Below, piece after piece: positions 31,674 to 43,379 of a stretch of 64,000 bases of DNA. Every line of letters begins with the position of its first letter. The stretch's first letter is position 1. This DNA comes from Puccinia triticina. Taxonomy: Eukaryota > Basidiomycota > Pucciniomycetes > Pucciniales > Pucciniaceae. Location: positions 2,356,001-2,420,000 of the forward strand of contig NC_070562.1 of NCBI RefSeq assembly GCF_026914185.1, read 5' to 3'. A model generated the notes under the pieces. The model saw only the letters and a program-made list of their open reading frames with translations, did no database searches and was not told the origin of the DNA. Both the position numbers and the translations under genes were made by a program.

Positions 31674-32722
31674 TGTGGTAAGCCAATCCTGATCTACCAA
31701 GAAAACCAGCAACCATCAATCACAAGGCTGTCACACCTCAAGACTAAATCCCATACCTCTGGCCCCCTTGTCAGCAAAGCCCAAGGCCCTCAAAATCCCC
31801 ACTCAATGGTCATACCCTGAATAATAGTATTTCCTATTCCCACACTCCCCCCCCTCTTGGATAAAACCTCTCCCTAGTCTCAAGCATCTACCCAGATCAC
31901 ATGTTACCCCCTTCTACTAGTGTTTCCTTAGAACCATGTGCTCAAAGATGTATAAGCAACCTTCAAACCCTTCACCCTCCAAACCCAACATGATACACAT
32001 TCTACTAGAAATAGCCCCAAACCCCACCTAGATTATTACTTCCTGAAACACTTTCTGAAACACCTGACTCCTCCTATCTTATATCCCTAGATTACTTCTT
32101 CCTGAAACATTTTCCAAAACTCATAACTACTCCTATTTTAGATCATAGAAGATTCTACCCCTGTTATGTCTCCCATATCCCCTCCTCCAACTATGAAGAT
32201 TGCACCATAGCCCCCAGAAGATGGCATCATCCCCACCCACTATTACACCATCATGTGACTCCTTGACCCACTACTCTGACCACATGGCTGTTTCATCCTA
32301 TAGAAATAGAATGTTCTATGCTTCCCTTCAGGTTATCCTTGTTTCCTCACGGCTCCTCTTTCTTGTGTATATAAACTGGGTTGTTTTCCTCTTGATTTGT
32401 TCCCCATCAGATCCTGTCAAAGTAATTCAGATCACTGGTCACCATTCACTAGCCTAGCTTATGCCATTAAATCACAATGGACAATTTTGATAAGTCTATG
32501 CCAAATATATCAGGTTGGACAGACTTTATATTATCCTTGACTCCTACTATTAGATTAGTATACCCATCAAAGTAAAACCCTACAGACATACCTCAAGAAT
32601 CTCCATAGCCACACCTTTCCTTAAGAGTCCATACTCTTATATCTTTTTCTTGTTCCCAGAGAGGCAGCCCATTAAAGCACCATTCCCTCTCCAGCTCTAT
32701 TCATCCCAAGAGTAGTTCCACA
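31674..32722 (+). repeat. Solo LTR of family A, TSD CCGT
   Basis: 1049 bp, plus orientation, starting TGTGGTAAGC and ending GAGTAGTTCCACA, which matches the 3' end of the LTR at 12461. CCGT flanks it at 31670-31673 and 32723-32726. A TATA-like TGTATATAAAC occurs at 32376-32386. The interior has no supported gene. Confidence 0.8.
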
Positions 32723-33422
32723 CCGTGGTTATTTATTTTTGTGCCTTCTTATTGCAGGCTATGGGCCCAAAAATATACCAGCCCTGGTGAAGAGACTGGT
32801 GGCAGCTTTTGCAAAAGGGTGAGGATGGGTGAATGCACCAGGAAAATAAAATAGTCAGTTGATTGCAAGTGGCATTACACCAGCTCCAGCCAGCTACCCA
32901 CCATCTACCCAACATCTATCCACTATCTACTCCAATCTCCCAACCATCTCCTCAACTTCCAAAATTTACCAAGGAGGTCCTGTTGAGTTTTTGATGAGCC
33001 CAACTGATCCTCAGTTCTGTCCAGCTGATACTCAGCTTTGGTACCCAGCTCATACTCAACTTTTCTGCCCAGCTCATACTCAGCTTTTTCACGCAGCTCA
33101 CTCTCAGAATTGGAATAAAGCCTTTTGACCAGTCCTTGGCTCGGTGATGCTCAGCTTTGTACTAGTCCTGGCGCAGCTGATGCTCAGATTTGTACCAGTC
33201 CTTGCTCAGCCTTCTCCTAGTCCTGTCCCAGCTGATTCTCAGCTTTGGCCCAGTCCTGGGCCAGCTGGCTAGCTGATGCTCAGCTTGCTGGGTATCAGCT
33301 GAGCCAGGCCAGGGAAAAAGATGGGAATCAGCTTGGACAGGATCAGAGCTGAAAATCAGCTATGATAGGGCCAAAGATGAGCATCAGCTGAGCCACAGCC
33401 AAGGCTGAGCATCAGCTGAGCC

Positions 33423-36400
33423 TAGAGTTGGCAATTGGTACCCGGGTACCCGCCGCGTGTCCGGGTACCGCCTGCTTTTTTGGCCCAAAACAGATACCCC
33501 TACCCGTACTTGGCACCCGCGGCGGCGGTACCCAAATCTTTCTGGCGGGTACGCCGGTACCCGCCAAGTTGTTTTTTGTAGATATGTGCCTGCTCGCAAG
33601 AGGGATCCCTCTTGGGCCTCGACGAGGTGGTATCAGTATACCTGCCGCCAAGAGAGGATTTCTCTTGGTGAGCAAGTATACATATACCTGCTTGCTGAGA
33701 GAGATCGAGCACTGGTATACACACACCAGCTCGTCGAGAGGGATTCCTCTTGGCGAGCTGGTGGGTGTATACCTGCTCGCCGAGAGGAATCCCTCTTGGC
33801 GAGCTGGTGTGTGTATACCAGTGCTCACCAAGAGGAATCCCTCTTGGCGAGGTGGTGTGTGTACACCAGCTCTATGAGAGAGGGATCCCTCTCAAGCCTC
33901 GGCGAGCTGGTATCAGTATACCTGCCGCCAAGAGAGGATTTCTCTCGGTGAGCAAGTATACATATACCAGCTTGCCGAGAGAGATTCCTCTTGGCGAGCA
34001 CTGGTATACACACACGAGCTCGCCGAGAGGGATTCCTCTTGGCGAGCTGGTCGGTGTATACCTGCTCGCCGAAAGGGATCCCTCCCGGCGAGCTGGTGTG
34101 TGTATACCAGTGCTCGCCAAAAAGAATCCCTCTCGCCGAGCTGGTGTGTGTACACCAGCTCTCCGACCTCTCGGCGAGCTGGTGGGTGCATACCTGCTCG
34201 CCGAGAGTATCGAGCTTAACCAAGCCTCTCTGGAGGAGAGCCCCACAGGGTCTCTGTCTCACAGAGAGGCTTGCCCCCAAGCCACCAATTTTGGCGTGAG
34301 AGCTGACAAGCCTGGGGCCCAACCAACCCCCATTTTTCCTTTTATCCATGATCTCACACCCATTTTTTGCCCAATAGGGACATGAGTGGTGCGGCCTTGT
34401 AGGCTTGCTTCTTGCGCAGGCAGCCATCCACTAATCAGCTTCTTATCATCCCCCCAGCTGGCCGCTGGACATCCTTGCAAAATCACTGCTGAGCTCGCTC
34501 CAACAAATCAAGGTTTTTTTCCAACTTCTGTACATCAAGCATACCAATATAAATATTATGCATTGATCATGAATTGAGAATTGAACTTGTTCAAAAATAT
34601 GCATTTTCATTTAATTACAGACAGAAAATACTGCTTTCATACACTTACTAAAGATGCAGAAGTGTACAATCATTGCCAGAATCTTGGAAGCATGATTTTA
34701 AAAGCTTTGTAACTTCAAGACCGTTCAAGATAAAAATATGTGGCCTATGTAGGTTTGAAGGCCAGATGCAGGGCTTCGTTTTGGCACCTGGGCGGCCCAT
34801 TTGGCTCACGGATTCTATGGTGGTGTGGTGTTGAAGTTTGACACCAGCCAAATGGGTTGAGGCGGTCCTCAGCACTCACACCAAATTTCCTGGCTTACTC
34901 CCAAGTCCCTCCTTCAGAGGCTTGCGCTTCGCGCGAGGGGCGCCAGCCTGCCAACTCAGAAGGAAGGACTGACTAAGTTCGGGTGGGTATATCCCTGCTC
35001 GACAAGAGGAATCCCTCTTGGCGAGCTGGTGTGTGTATACTAGGGATGTAAATGGGTCAGGTTGACCCGGAAAGACCCAAGACCCAATGGGTTCTGGGTC
35101 GGGTTTGGGCAGCCCTCAGGCCTCTCTTTAAAAAACCGACCCGACCCATCAAGACCCAATTAAATAATCGGGTTGGGTTTGGGCAGGGTTTTTCCCATTC
35201 GGGTCGGCCCATGAACCCAATTGCAACCCAAAATGAGGCTATCCACGCTTCAGTCTGACCAAAAATGTATGTAAATCATGCTCAATCACTCGCCAAGAGG
35301 GATACGGCGAGATGAATTTGTACCAGCTCACTGAGAGGAATACATTCCTCCCGGCAAGCTGGACTTCAATCAGCTCTCCAAGAGGAATACATACCTCTCA
35401 GCGAGACGGACTTTGTCAGCAGCTCAGCAAGAGGAATGCATACCTCCCGGAGCTAGACTTATGAGCAGCTTGCCGAGAGGGATAAATACCTCTCAACAAG
35501 ATAGATTTGTACCAGCTCGCCAAGAGGACTACATACCTCTCGGCGAGCTGGTCAAAGCTTAGCTTGCCGGGAAGAATACTCACGGCGAACTGGCCAAAGT
35601 CCAGCTTGCTGGGAGGTATGTATTTCTCTGAGCTGGACTTGGGTCAATTGTCCAGGGTGTCTTGGTGTACATGTCCCTGCACGCCAAAAAAAGATGGCGC
35701 ACACAGGTTTTTCAAGGATGGTGTAAAAATCTGGTGTGCATTTAGCACAACTTATGTTGTCTTGTGTTGGCCCAAGACCCAACCCGGACCCAACCCAGAC
35801 CCGACTCTTCATGATTAATGGGTTTGGGTTTGGGCAGTACATTTGCAGTTTTGTCCCAACCCAACCCGACCCGGTGCTCACGTTGGGTCAGTTTTGGGCA
35901 CCTAAAGGACTGTTGACTGAATTTCAAAGAACCAAAGACCAGAAACTGAAAGAACAGGGACATGAGAATATGTAGCTTTTTAGATAAGAAATAACATAAA
36001 GAAAAGAACAAACCCTGAGTTGATAAGATGCAAATAAAAGAAATGGACAACTGGATGACACAGGACAGTTAAGGAGACAAGAGACTAATAAAAAAAAGGA
36101 GTTAGTTGACATTAAAAAGGTTTTTAGAATGAGAAGGGAACCAAACCAATGGAAAGCAGAGTCTGATTTAGGAACAGGAGTCAAGCGCTGGAATTAGAAG
36201 CGGAACAAGGAAACTGAGAAGAATGAACCAGGTTAGTGTTGAGACCAATGATGGATTGAGGATATGAGTTGGAAATGCTTTGGGTGCATTTCTCACCAAG
36301 TTGTGTAACTTGAGGAGATTTATCGCCAATGATGATTGTATCTTGAAGTTGGTGTAAGCCGTTTGGGGATCGAAGATCTTGAGACCGGAGTGTATCAAAC

Positions 36401-37987
36401 TGAGAAGAAGAGAGTTTGTTGAGTCAAGATCTGAGAGTTGGATTGATTGAACAAGACCAATACAATTGGTTAGGTTTTGGATTGATGACTGATGCGCAGA
36501 TTGCAGTGTGCGCGACTTAGCGCAAGGAACGGCACAGAGTTTCAACAGCACCATTTTCCGACCCAAACCCGACCCGTTTACATCCCTAGTGTATACCAGT
36601 TCTTGCCAAGAGGACTCCCTCTCGGCAAGCTGGCATGTGTACATACACCAGCTCTCCAAGAGGAATCTCTCTTGGCCAGCTGGTGGCGCCGCAGCCGCAG
36701 ATATCACACAGGACTTGCAGGAGACAAGTCCAGAAGGGGGTCGGGGACATACACAACGGAAAAGAGGTACACCACGGACGCACTTCCTTGCGTCTTTTCC
36801 AAACGTCGTTTGAAGTGACGGAAAATTATTGAAAAAAATTCAAAGTGGCCCCACTCGTTGGGATTTCGAATACTCCTCGATTTTTTTCCCAATATTTGGG
36901 AAATAATTCAAGGAATAATTGAGTGGAAACTCAATCTGGCAAATATTCGGGATATCCGCGGGAGTTGCCAGAGAAACTCCGGTGAAAACCTTATTTGACT
37001 GCCATTTGAATATCATTTGATGGCCCTCCGAACCGCTTTTGAGTTCATTTCAATTTCACTTCAACTATCATCCTCAGCCACCAACAATCAAACAGAATTT
37101 GAACATCATCAACAAGATTGAGATGCACCTGAGGTCCAGATTGGTGTTGGGCCGCCGGAGTAGTGGACCTTATAAATATCATCCGCTCACCTCCCTCCCT
37201 CTCTCTCCCTCCCTTGCTCTCTCTCAAGCTCGCTATGTCTCTCTCTCTTGCTCTGTCTCTTGCTCTGTCTCTTTCTCGCTCCTATCACCTGTTATGTCTA
37301 TCTTATACACCTGTCCAAAAAGCTATTATACACACAATGATATTACCAAGTGCTCCATATGGGGCTCTGAGCCATTTGAATGCTAGCAAGGAGAACGGGC
37401 AAAATGCGCAGGGGGAAGGGTCGGTGGAAAGGGATCAATTGCCCCGGTCTGCTTCCCAGTCCGCTCGAATTCATTTCAAACTGAGAGCACTTTTGAGTTT
37501 CAATCGGCTTTGCTTTGATTGAAACTCCAAGGTATCCCAAAGACAACAATCAAATATAATTCAAACACCTCTGAGTTCGAATTATATTTGAATGTAATTC
37601 AAAAAATAATTGAAGAGACTTTGTGTTTTGTTCGAAGTCTCCACCCAATCAATATTCGAAGTCATGGGCCCATTGGATTACATCCAATTGGTGTTTGAAA
37701 GGACTTCAAACACTCAGTTCGAACTCACTTGGTCAACTAGTTTGACAAAGTTGGCAACGTCCCTTCTTGCTGGCGGGGAGTTCAAACAATCTTTGATTGA
37801 ACTTCGGAAGGCTTTTGATCTTTTGCGTCCGTGGTGTAGCAGTATTGGCGGGTATCAAGCGGCGGTACGCGGGTACCCGCCTAAAAATCACACAAAAAGC
37901 GGGCCCGTACCCGTACTTGGCACCGGCGGCGGCGGTACCCACGACCCTGATGAGTACCCGCCGGCGGGTACCCGCTTGCCATCTCTA
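33423..37987. mobile_element. Middle element of the nest: hAT-like, TSD GCTGAGCC
   Basis: 4565 bp. Ends are TAGAGTTGGCAA and TTGCCATCTCTA. The 8-bp duplication GCTGAGCC lies at 33415-33422 and 37988-37995, both inside the host minisatellite. GGTACCCG-rich subterminal blocks lie at 33437-33580 and 37860-37975. 33600-34200 and 36590-36690 are a private minisatellite of about 45 bp (CTCGCCGAGAGGAATCCCTC). 34240-34980 and 36690-37830 hold no recognised gene. No transposase. Confidence 0.85.
35041..36588. mobile_element. Inner element of the nest: hAT-like, TSD GTGTATAC
   Basis: 1548 bp. Ends are TAGGGATGTAAATGGGTC on the left and, read inward, TAGGGATGTAAACGGGTC on the right. The duplication GTGTATAC lies at 35033-35040 and 36589-36596. 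Subterminal repeats of GGGTCGGGTTTGGG type occur at both sides (35090-35200, 35760-35900, 36555-36580). The interior has a CTCTCGGCGAGCTGG minisatellite (35290-35640), like the one it was inserted into, and no transposase. Confidence 0.85.
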
Positions 37988-38452
37988 GCTGAGCCACAGC
38001 CAAGGCTGAGCATCAGCTGAGCCACAGCCAAGGCTGCGCATCAGCTGAGCCACAGCCAAGGCTGAGCATCAGCTGAGCCACAGCCAAGGCTGAGCATCAG
38101 GTGGCCAGTTCCAAAGCTGAGCATCAGCTGGGCCAGGGGAAAAACTGAGCATCAGCTGAGCCAGGTTGAAAGCTGAGCATCAGCTGGGCCAGGGCCAAAG
38201 CTGAGCATCAGCTGGGCCAGGGCCAAAGCTGAGCATCAGCTGGGCCAGGGCCAAAGCTGAGCATCAGCTGGGCCAGGGCCAAAGCTGAGCATCATCTGGG
38301 TTTTTCACATTGAGTGCCTTGATCCTGACACCTATCATGTGAGCCCCAGATGTGCTGGTGGAGAGGAGCAGCATTGGAGAAGTGTTGGAGCTGAAAACAA
38401 AGCTGTGTCATGTAACTTGCCATCAAATGACTGCTTTTTTTTCCTGGTGATG

Positions 38453-39229
38453 AGGTGCGGATGAATATCCTATCCGCGTAAAAATCTACAGTTCCCCAAT
38501 TGGGCGAGAGATAGGGGGTGCCTTGGCTCTAGTGCTTTAAGGCAAGTAGACATCAATAGAGCCCGGGTAAAGATAATTTGAGAAGAAGTACTTGTGATGT
38601 GGGATCTGCGCATAGTAACATTAATTAATCAGTGCCCAAAGGCAGATGATTTAGAAGACACAACAAATATGGAAAAGGCAATGAAAAGGATCTCTTATTG
38701 GTTCTTTGGAAATATGGACAATATGAGTGGAAAAGGAATTTTTTTACAGTAGGTGTGTTGCAGTGGGGTTTGTGGCAAAAGTATAAAAGGAGGAGCGCTG
38801 TAGATGGTTGAAGGCGTCGCTTGGCTCTTGCTCGGCACCAATTGCTTAAAGAGCCAAGTGATCCAGGGCAGTATGTACCTGTAGTTTCGTTAGATGGTAA
38901 TGGGGGGCCGAAATGCTGCCCAAATTTTTTTAGCAAGCACCCTTTGGTCCGCTTAATGTTAAACCGTTAATGTACCCACCAGATATATCTGTTGCAATAT
39001 CCACGCTTGAAGCAGTCGGATTGCTTGTAATTTTATTTTATTTACACAAGGATTTTTGGGAGGGTATAGAGGTATTAGGGATTCTCAAGCTGGAATGTGT
39101 AATATGCTTGAAGTCTTGCGCTTCTACACCACCGGTGCAGCTGGATATTGGCCCAATGCCTTGGCAATATTGGGGCAATATTGCCAGCCCCTGCAAGACT
39201 TTACGTCCTAGTCGGGTCGCCACAACATT
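38453..39229. other. Spacer with no recognised gene
   Basis: Mixed-composition sequence. A short GGCAATATTGGGGCAATATTGCC palindrome (39162-39184, trimmed) is the only structure seen. Confidence 0.35.
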
Positions 39230-39339
39230 ATGTCAGGCGGGTGTCAGGCACCAACAACGCTTCACTGTGCTGGAGGCGTCGGGGTGATGCCGCGGGAAGA
39301 TACCCTCCCCCCCCAAAAAGCACTCGGGCACCCCCGATG

Positions 39340-39445
39340 GAATCCCTGCTTCAGGTGGGAATCAAACACACACCATGCAGCTGCGGTGCGCCGGCGCGCA
39401 GCTGGGCACAGCGGGCCGCATCCCCGCATTGACTACTGTGCATGG
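39340..39445 (-). repeat. tRNA-like SINE relic
   Basis: Minus strand order: GCACAGTAGTCAATGCGG (A-box-like), a GC-rich centre, then GTGTGTTTGATTCCCACC (B-box-like). A plus-strand frame open across 39230-39673 is probably incidental. Confidence 0.4.
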
Positions 39446-39672
39446 TGGAGGCGTTTACAGCAACACCTATATTTAATAAGTTGCTCTTTGCGTGAGCGCA
39501 CCAGAATACTCAACGCCCGTGCAGTGCGGGCGTCGCGGACATTGTCGCTCAGATACTACCAGGGTGTCACAGCAAAGCAATATCCTGGTGACATTTCTCT
39601 TGGGAAAGCACGGCAAAAATCAAGTTTGACTGACATCAAACCGGGCATCAAGCCAATGCCAACCTTCTCCTA

Positions 39673-39742
39673 ACATTGCCCTGATGTCGTAGGGTGTTGC
39701 ACTGACATCTTGGCAACACCGATGTCAGGGCAATGTTAAGAA
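39673..39742. repeat. 70-bp foldback (TAACATTGCCCTGA ends)
   Basis: TAACATTGCCCTGATGTCG at the left pairs with CGATGTCAGGGCAATGTTA at the right, and GGTGTTGC with GGCAACACC inside. Likely a tiny MITE. Confidence 0.6.
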
Positions 39743-39890
39743 TCCGTCCGATTGCACCAGTGGTGTAATGGTGCCAAGGGCCTGAGGTTTATCCAAGAGC
39801 TACTAGATAGGGGGGTGAAATCACCTCCAAGAGCCTCCAAGCCATTGATTTCACATTCCGCATATCTGTCTAGCTATTTTTTTGTATGTA

Positions 39891-40269
39891 CAGCCATGTT
39901 AGAAAAGCTTGCCGGCTTGTGTGGCTGAAACGATTTCAGCATTTCAGCCACAGGCCTGCACAGCTTCACTGTACAGGCAGACAAAACCCATTTGGGCAGC
40001 CGGTTTTGCTTGACATGGGTGCTAGGCCGGGCAAGGGGCAAGGGAGGCAGGGGCGGCGGAGGGCCGGATTGAAGTAAAATTGCTCCAGGAATCCAATGGT
40101 GGGGCCCTCAAGGCCCAAAAGTGGAAAACAAAGAAACTAGGTTTTTTCTTCCAATGGCATTCCTGACATACAGGAGCCATACAGGCTTTGAGGCTGAAAT
40201 CAGCAGCCCAAAAGTTGGGCCTGCCCAAAAGTTGGGCCTGCCCAAAAGCAAGCTTTTCTAACATGGCTG
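39891..40269. mobile_element. Tc1/mariner-like MITE, TSD TA
   Basis: 379 bp with perfect 22-bp inverted ends beginning CAGCCATGTTAGAAAAGCTT. TA flanks it at 39889-39890 and 40270-40271. CAG ends plus a TA duplication fit the Tc1/mariner superfamily. The interior holds a duplicated CCCAAAAGTTGGGCCTG near the right end. No transposase. Confidence 0.8.
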
Positions 40270-40455
40270 TACAACTCATTCTTCTGTTGTCATGAAACAA
40301 ATTGTGGCATAACTAAATTGAGACAAGTGATTGGACCTGGTGGTGTAACTTCTGTCTTGAGCTTAACTAAGCCTCACAATTGGAGGGTCGGGGGGGCCTG
40401 ACCCCGCGTCCCGAAGGGACGCCCTCCAAATTCACCTTTGGAGGCGCTTTGTGCC

Positions 40456-40721
40456 AGGACCTTGGCAAGCGCGGCCAGAGGGTACGCATGAAAATCAATT
40501 CAAAAATCGTGGGATTCATACATTTTTAAAATACATTTTTGGCTTTTCTTGCCAACATTTACCACATTTTGAGGAGAAATTAGCAGTACATTATTCTCCC
40601 TTTAAGCCTACATGTGCCCATCTTTTCAGAATCCATTTATCATGTTTGGTTGTGAGCCAAAGTGGCTTTAAACATTCATACATTTTCATGCGTACCCTCT
40701 GGCCGCGCTTGCCAGGGTCCT
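40456..40721. mobile_element. 266-bp MITE with 40-bp inverted ends
   Basis: The ends beginning AGGACCTTGGCAAGCGCGGC run about 40 bp into GCATGAAAAT with one mismatch. Flanks TTTGTGCC and CTTGCGCC agree at 6 of 8 positions, a possible worn 8-bp duplication. It lies about 160 bp upstream of the Mim1 start. Confidence 0.7.
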
Positions 40722-40881
40722 CTTGCGCCTCCTCGGAAGGAAGGGACTTGTGTTAAGTTAGCTTCTGTCTGGCCATCCGGGTGTGTGGCTTGAGGCAGTC
40801 GGGGACTACCCGTCCCCCGATGAGCCGGGCGATGGGAGTTTTTCGGAGATCGAGATTAAAGCAGCAACAAGCCAAGAAAGG

Positions 40882-41376
40882 ATGGAAGCAGACCCAGATC
40901 AGATCGAAGAAATCGTCCCAGAATATCTCGCTCGGCCAGCCCAACACGCCCATCGCCAGCCGCTCATCAGCGCCTCACCAAGACCCAGCCGACGGCCATC
41001 CGAAGAGAGCTTGAATCTCAAGCAGGCCCAGCGCTATGCCAGTCAAACGATCCCTGAGCCCGTCGACCAGCCGAGACTCGCTTTCGACTTCTCGACCAGC
41101 CATCCTCAGCGAATCTTCTCAAACGAAACTGTCAAGCAACATCTGCTCCAACGAGCTCGAGAAGACAAAGATCGGAGCGACAAATCGCAAAAGATCTCCA
41201 TCGCGCCCTCGATCACTCTCAGTCTTTTCACCCATCTCACTGATCCCAGCTTGAGTTGGGCCACCAAGTTGGGCTGTTTCGGGGCCACTCTAGGAATCAA
41301 TTTCTTGCTGCCGTTCATCAATGGGGTCATGCTAGGTCAGCTTCCCTTCTTCATCCTCAAGAATTCTCTATTGGTT

Positions 41377-41425
<49 letters not shown>

Positions 41426-41632
41426 AAAAAAAAGAAAGAAACGAAAAGAAAAGAAAAAACTGACGGATGACTACTTACTTGCATAAACAATGACGCAGGC
41501 TTTGGCGAAATCGCTGCCAGAGAATTCCTTGGTGTTTACTTCGGATGGGGCCCCGCTGGATATCGGTACTACTCCAAGCAAACACAAAACCCATCCCAAT
41601 CGTCCGGCCAACCGTCTTCAAATCATGGGTGA
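40882..41632 (+). CDS. MIM1: Mim1/TOM13-like mitochondrial outer-membrane protein, two exons
   Basis: Exon 1 40882-41335 and exon 2 41499-41632 join in frame to 195 residues. The ATG at 40882 (MEADPDQIEEIVPEYL) is the first in frame; the frame is open upstream, so an earlier start is possible. The C-terminal half carries the family signature across the splice: LGINFLLPFINGVMLG joined to FGEIAARE, one transmembrane helix with small-residue GxxxG-type packing, then FGWGPAGYRYYS. Mim1 helps insert alpha-helical and TOM proteins into the outer membrane. Length exceeds the roughly 110 residues of the yeast protein because of a long hydrophilic N-terminus. The 163-bp intron contains a C38-A18 tract. 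Confidence 0.8.
41378..41433 (+). repeat. C38-A18 homopolymer junction inside the Mim1 intron
   Basis: 38 C followed directly by 18 A, then AAGAAAG-type purines. Such a tract sequences poorly, so its true length is uncertain. Confidence 0.85.
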
Positions 41633-42116
41633 ATTTAGAACATAACTGGAGGCCAAGGCACTTCAAACATTGTTGGATTTCCCGCGCGGAATATCCGGTA
41701 GCGGTCACGTGATATCCGGTAAATACCCGGAATATCTGGTCGGATTCTCGGATTGGGCTCCCCACTCTGACGCCCATCGGGCCCTTTTTTTTAAGTGAAT
41801 TTTGGCCTATGGCATTGCATACTATGAAACTAAGTAACATCTTTGTGAAAGTGACGAGACACAAACAATCTTCAAACACAACTACGTGAGACCGCTAGCG
41901 AGATGAAAAAATTAGGGTTGAGAGATTGAAAACAAGATTTAAGAGACACAAGACATAAAAGAAAAGGAAAAAGAAAAGTCACAAAGAGTTAAGAATTCCA
42001 GTGATCAGAGAATTGATTGGTTTCAAGCAGGAATTGGGCCACTGCGTCTTCCGCTTTCTGATTCTTGAGGACTAAGTTGAGCCGGTCAGCTTTGAAGTGA
42101 AGTTTGATCTTTGTAG

Positions 42117-43328
42117 TCATTGCCGCAATTCCGTCCGATGCTTTCTTGTGTGTTGACAAAAGTTCATGAAGTGAAGGACTGTTTCCCTAGCCTTGCAATT
42201 GGGACATAGAGGATCAAAAATTCTGTTAATACAAAATAAAAATCCTTTCAGCACGTTATGACCTGATGCAAGTTGATTTATCAACGAGCTAAAAGCAATA
42301 GGTAATTTTGAAGGGATGGCTTTTGTTGGAGAGGGCACTGCCAACGTCAGTTGCTGGACCTTCTTAAAATTGCTTCCAACACTAAGGGATGGCAAGGACG
42401 GGGACTCCAGCGCTTCCTTAGCCAAATGATCCGCTAATTCATTGCCCACAATGTATCTGTGGCCCGGGCACCAAACAAATGATATTTTCAATCCTTCAGG
42501 GAACTCGGAGGGAGCATGATCAATTTGCATAAACAGTGTTAGGGTGTGCGGTAGCCAAGAGTACAAACTTAACCTAGTACATCGTTGTATGCGCACGTAA
42601 CTCTATCTCTCATTACCTTAGACCTAGTTACTGCGGCGCTACACTTGTACATAGTCTACTCCCGGCAGAGCCGGGTACCAGCTCCTTTCCTCTCTCTTTA
42701 CCGAGTTTGGAGTCAATACCCGTGCCGCGCCTGTGCTGAAGCAATGTGTTCCTTATTGTCAGGTGAGTACCAATCAAACCAAGTTTGGAGTTGATACCCG
42801 TGCCGCGCCTGTGCTGACGCAACATGTCCCTTATCGTCAGGTTCACATCCTTATAAACAGGTCCTGTCCTGGTCTGGGCGCCACTGGATCCTTGGTCCTG
42901 ATGATTACGCCTTGATTGTTGACAAAGATCAAAAGGTGTTGGTGTCTCAAAGCCAAAAAAAGTTTCTTGGCCAGCCCAAGAGCCGCCAAGACCCCCCCTG
43001 TCTCACTCTCATGGTTCGAGACAATTGCCTTAATCCCTAGTGAGTACGTGCTAAAGCTATTGGCCTCAATGCAGACCGCCGCTCCCCGCCCCTCTTTCTC
43101 TGGGTGAAACAACCCATCACTGAAAACCAACAATGTCCCCGGATCCAAAGCAAGAGAAAAAACTAAAGACTTAACAGAGGATATTGCCTTGTCTTTTGAC
43201 AACCCAAGATTCAAGTATTCCGGCCCCCTTGATGGGGTTCTCCCAAACTTGAAAGAGAGAGAGATGGTCTCTGGATCCTTGGCCATTGCCTGATCCACCA
43301 AGTCCGCCGCCAAGCCATTTCGCGCCAA
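42117..43328 (-). pseudogene. LINE RNase H domain, interrupted by a 316-bp insert
   Basis: The N-part has the first catalytic Asp (LVFSDGLFHPEKEGRGAAV) and NHESETGGVLAAL with the catalytic Glu. The C-part has SFVWCPGHRYIVGNELADHL with the final His/Asp. The two are separated by the insertion at 42537-42852. Removing the insert and one duplication restores the frame (RPGQDLFMQIDHAP), so this domain was intact when hit. Confidence 0.75.
42537..42852. mobile_element. 316-bp insertion in LINE RNase H, TSD ATAAACAG
   Basis: The 8-bp duplication ATAAACAG lies at 42529-42536 and 42853-42860. The insert begins TGTTAGGGTG and ends CACATCCTT, with no inverted ends. It contains two near-identical copies of a unit of about 70 bp that includes GTGCCGCGCCTGTGCTGA (42723 and 42798). 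Not a clear LTR, MITE or SINE; class unknown. Confidence 0.75.
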
Positions 43329-43379
43329 ATCAGCAAATCTAGCAGTGGAATTGGCCCGCTTGAAAGGATGAACATTTGA

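Larger units (their letters stand above)
32836..38449. mobile_element. Outer element of a three-level nest: CACCAGG ends, TSD ATG
   Basis: The inverted ends extend over about 48 imperfect bases, beginning CACCAGGAAAATAAAATAGT on the left and CACCAGGAAAAAAAAGCAGT on the right when read inward. The 3-bp duplication ATG lies at 32833-32835 and 38450-38452. A sister copy lies at 52332-53526 with TSD CTA. CAC ends and 3-bp duplications suggest CACTA relatedness. Its interior is a 28-bp minisatellite (GCTGAGCATCAGCTGAGCCA...), split by the hAT-like element at 33423-37987; without that insert it would be about 1.04 kb. Confidence 0.8.

Noticed and set aside
33428..34427. Several long overlapping frames on both strands
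   Set aside because: They are translations of a minisatellite with a period of about 45 bp; open in several frames, no start context and no protein-like composition.
39230..39673. 147-codon plus-strand frame
   Set aside because: No ATG, mixed repeats and tRNA-like relics inside; no recognisable motif.
41036..41486. Proline-run protein tails reading through the C tract
   Set aside because: The C38-A18 tract is inside an intron; splicing to 41499 restores the Mim1 signature.
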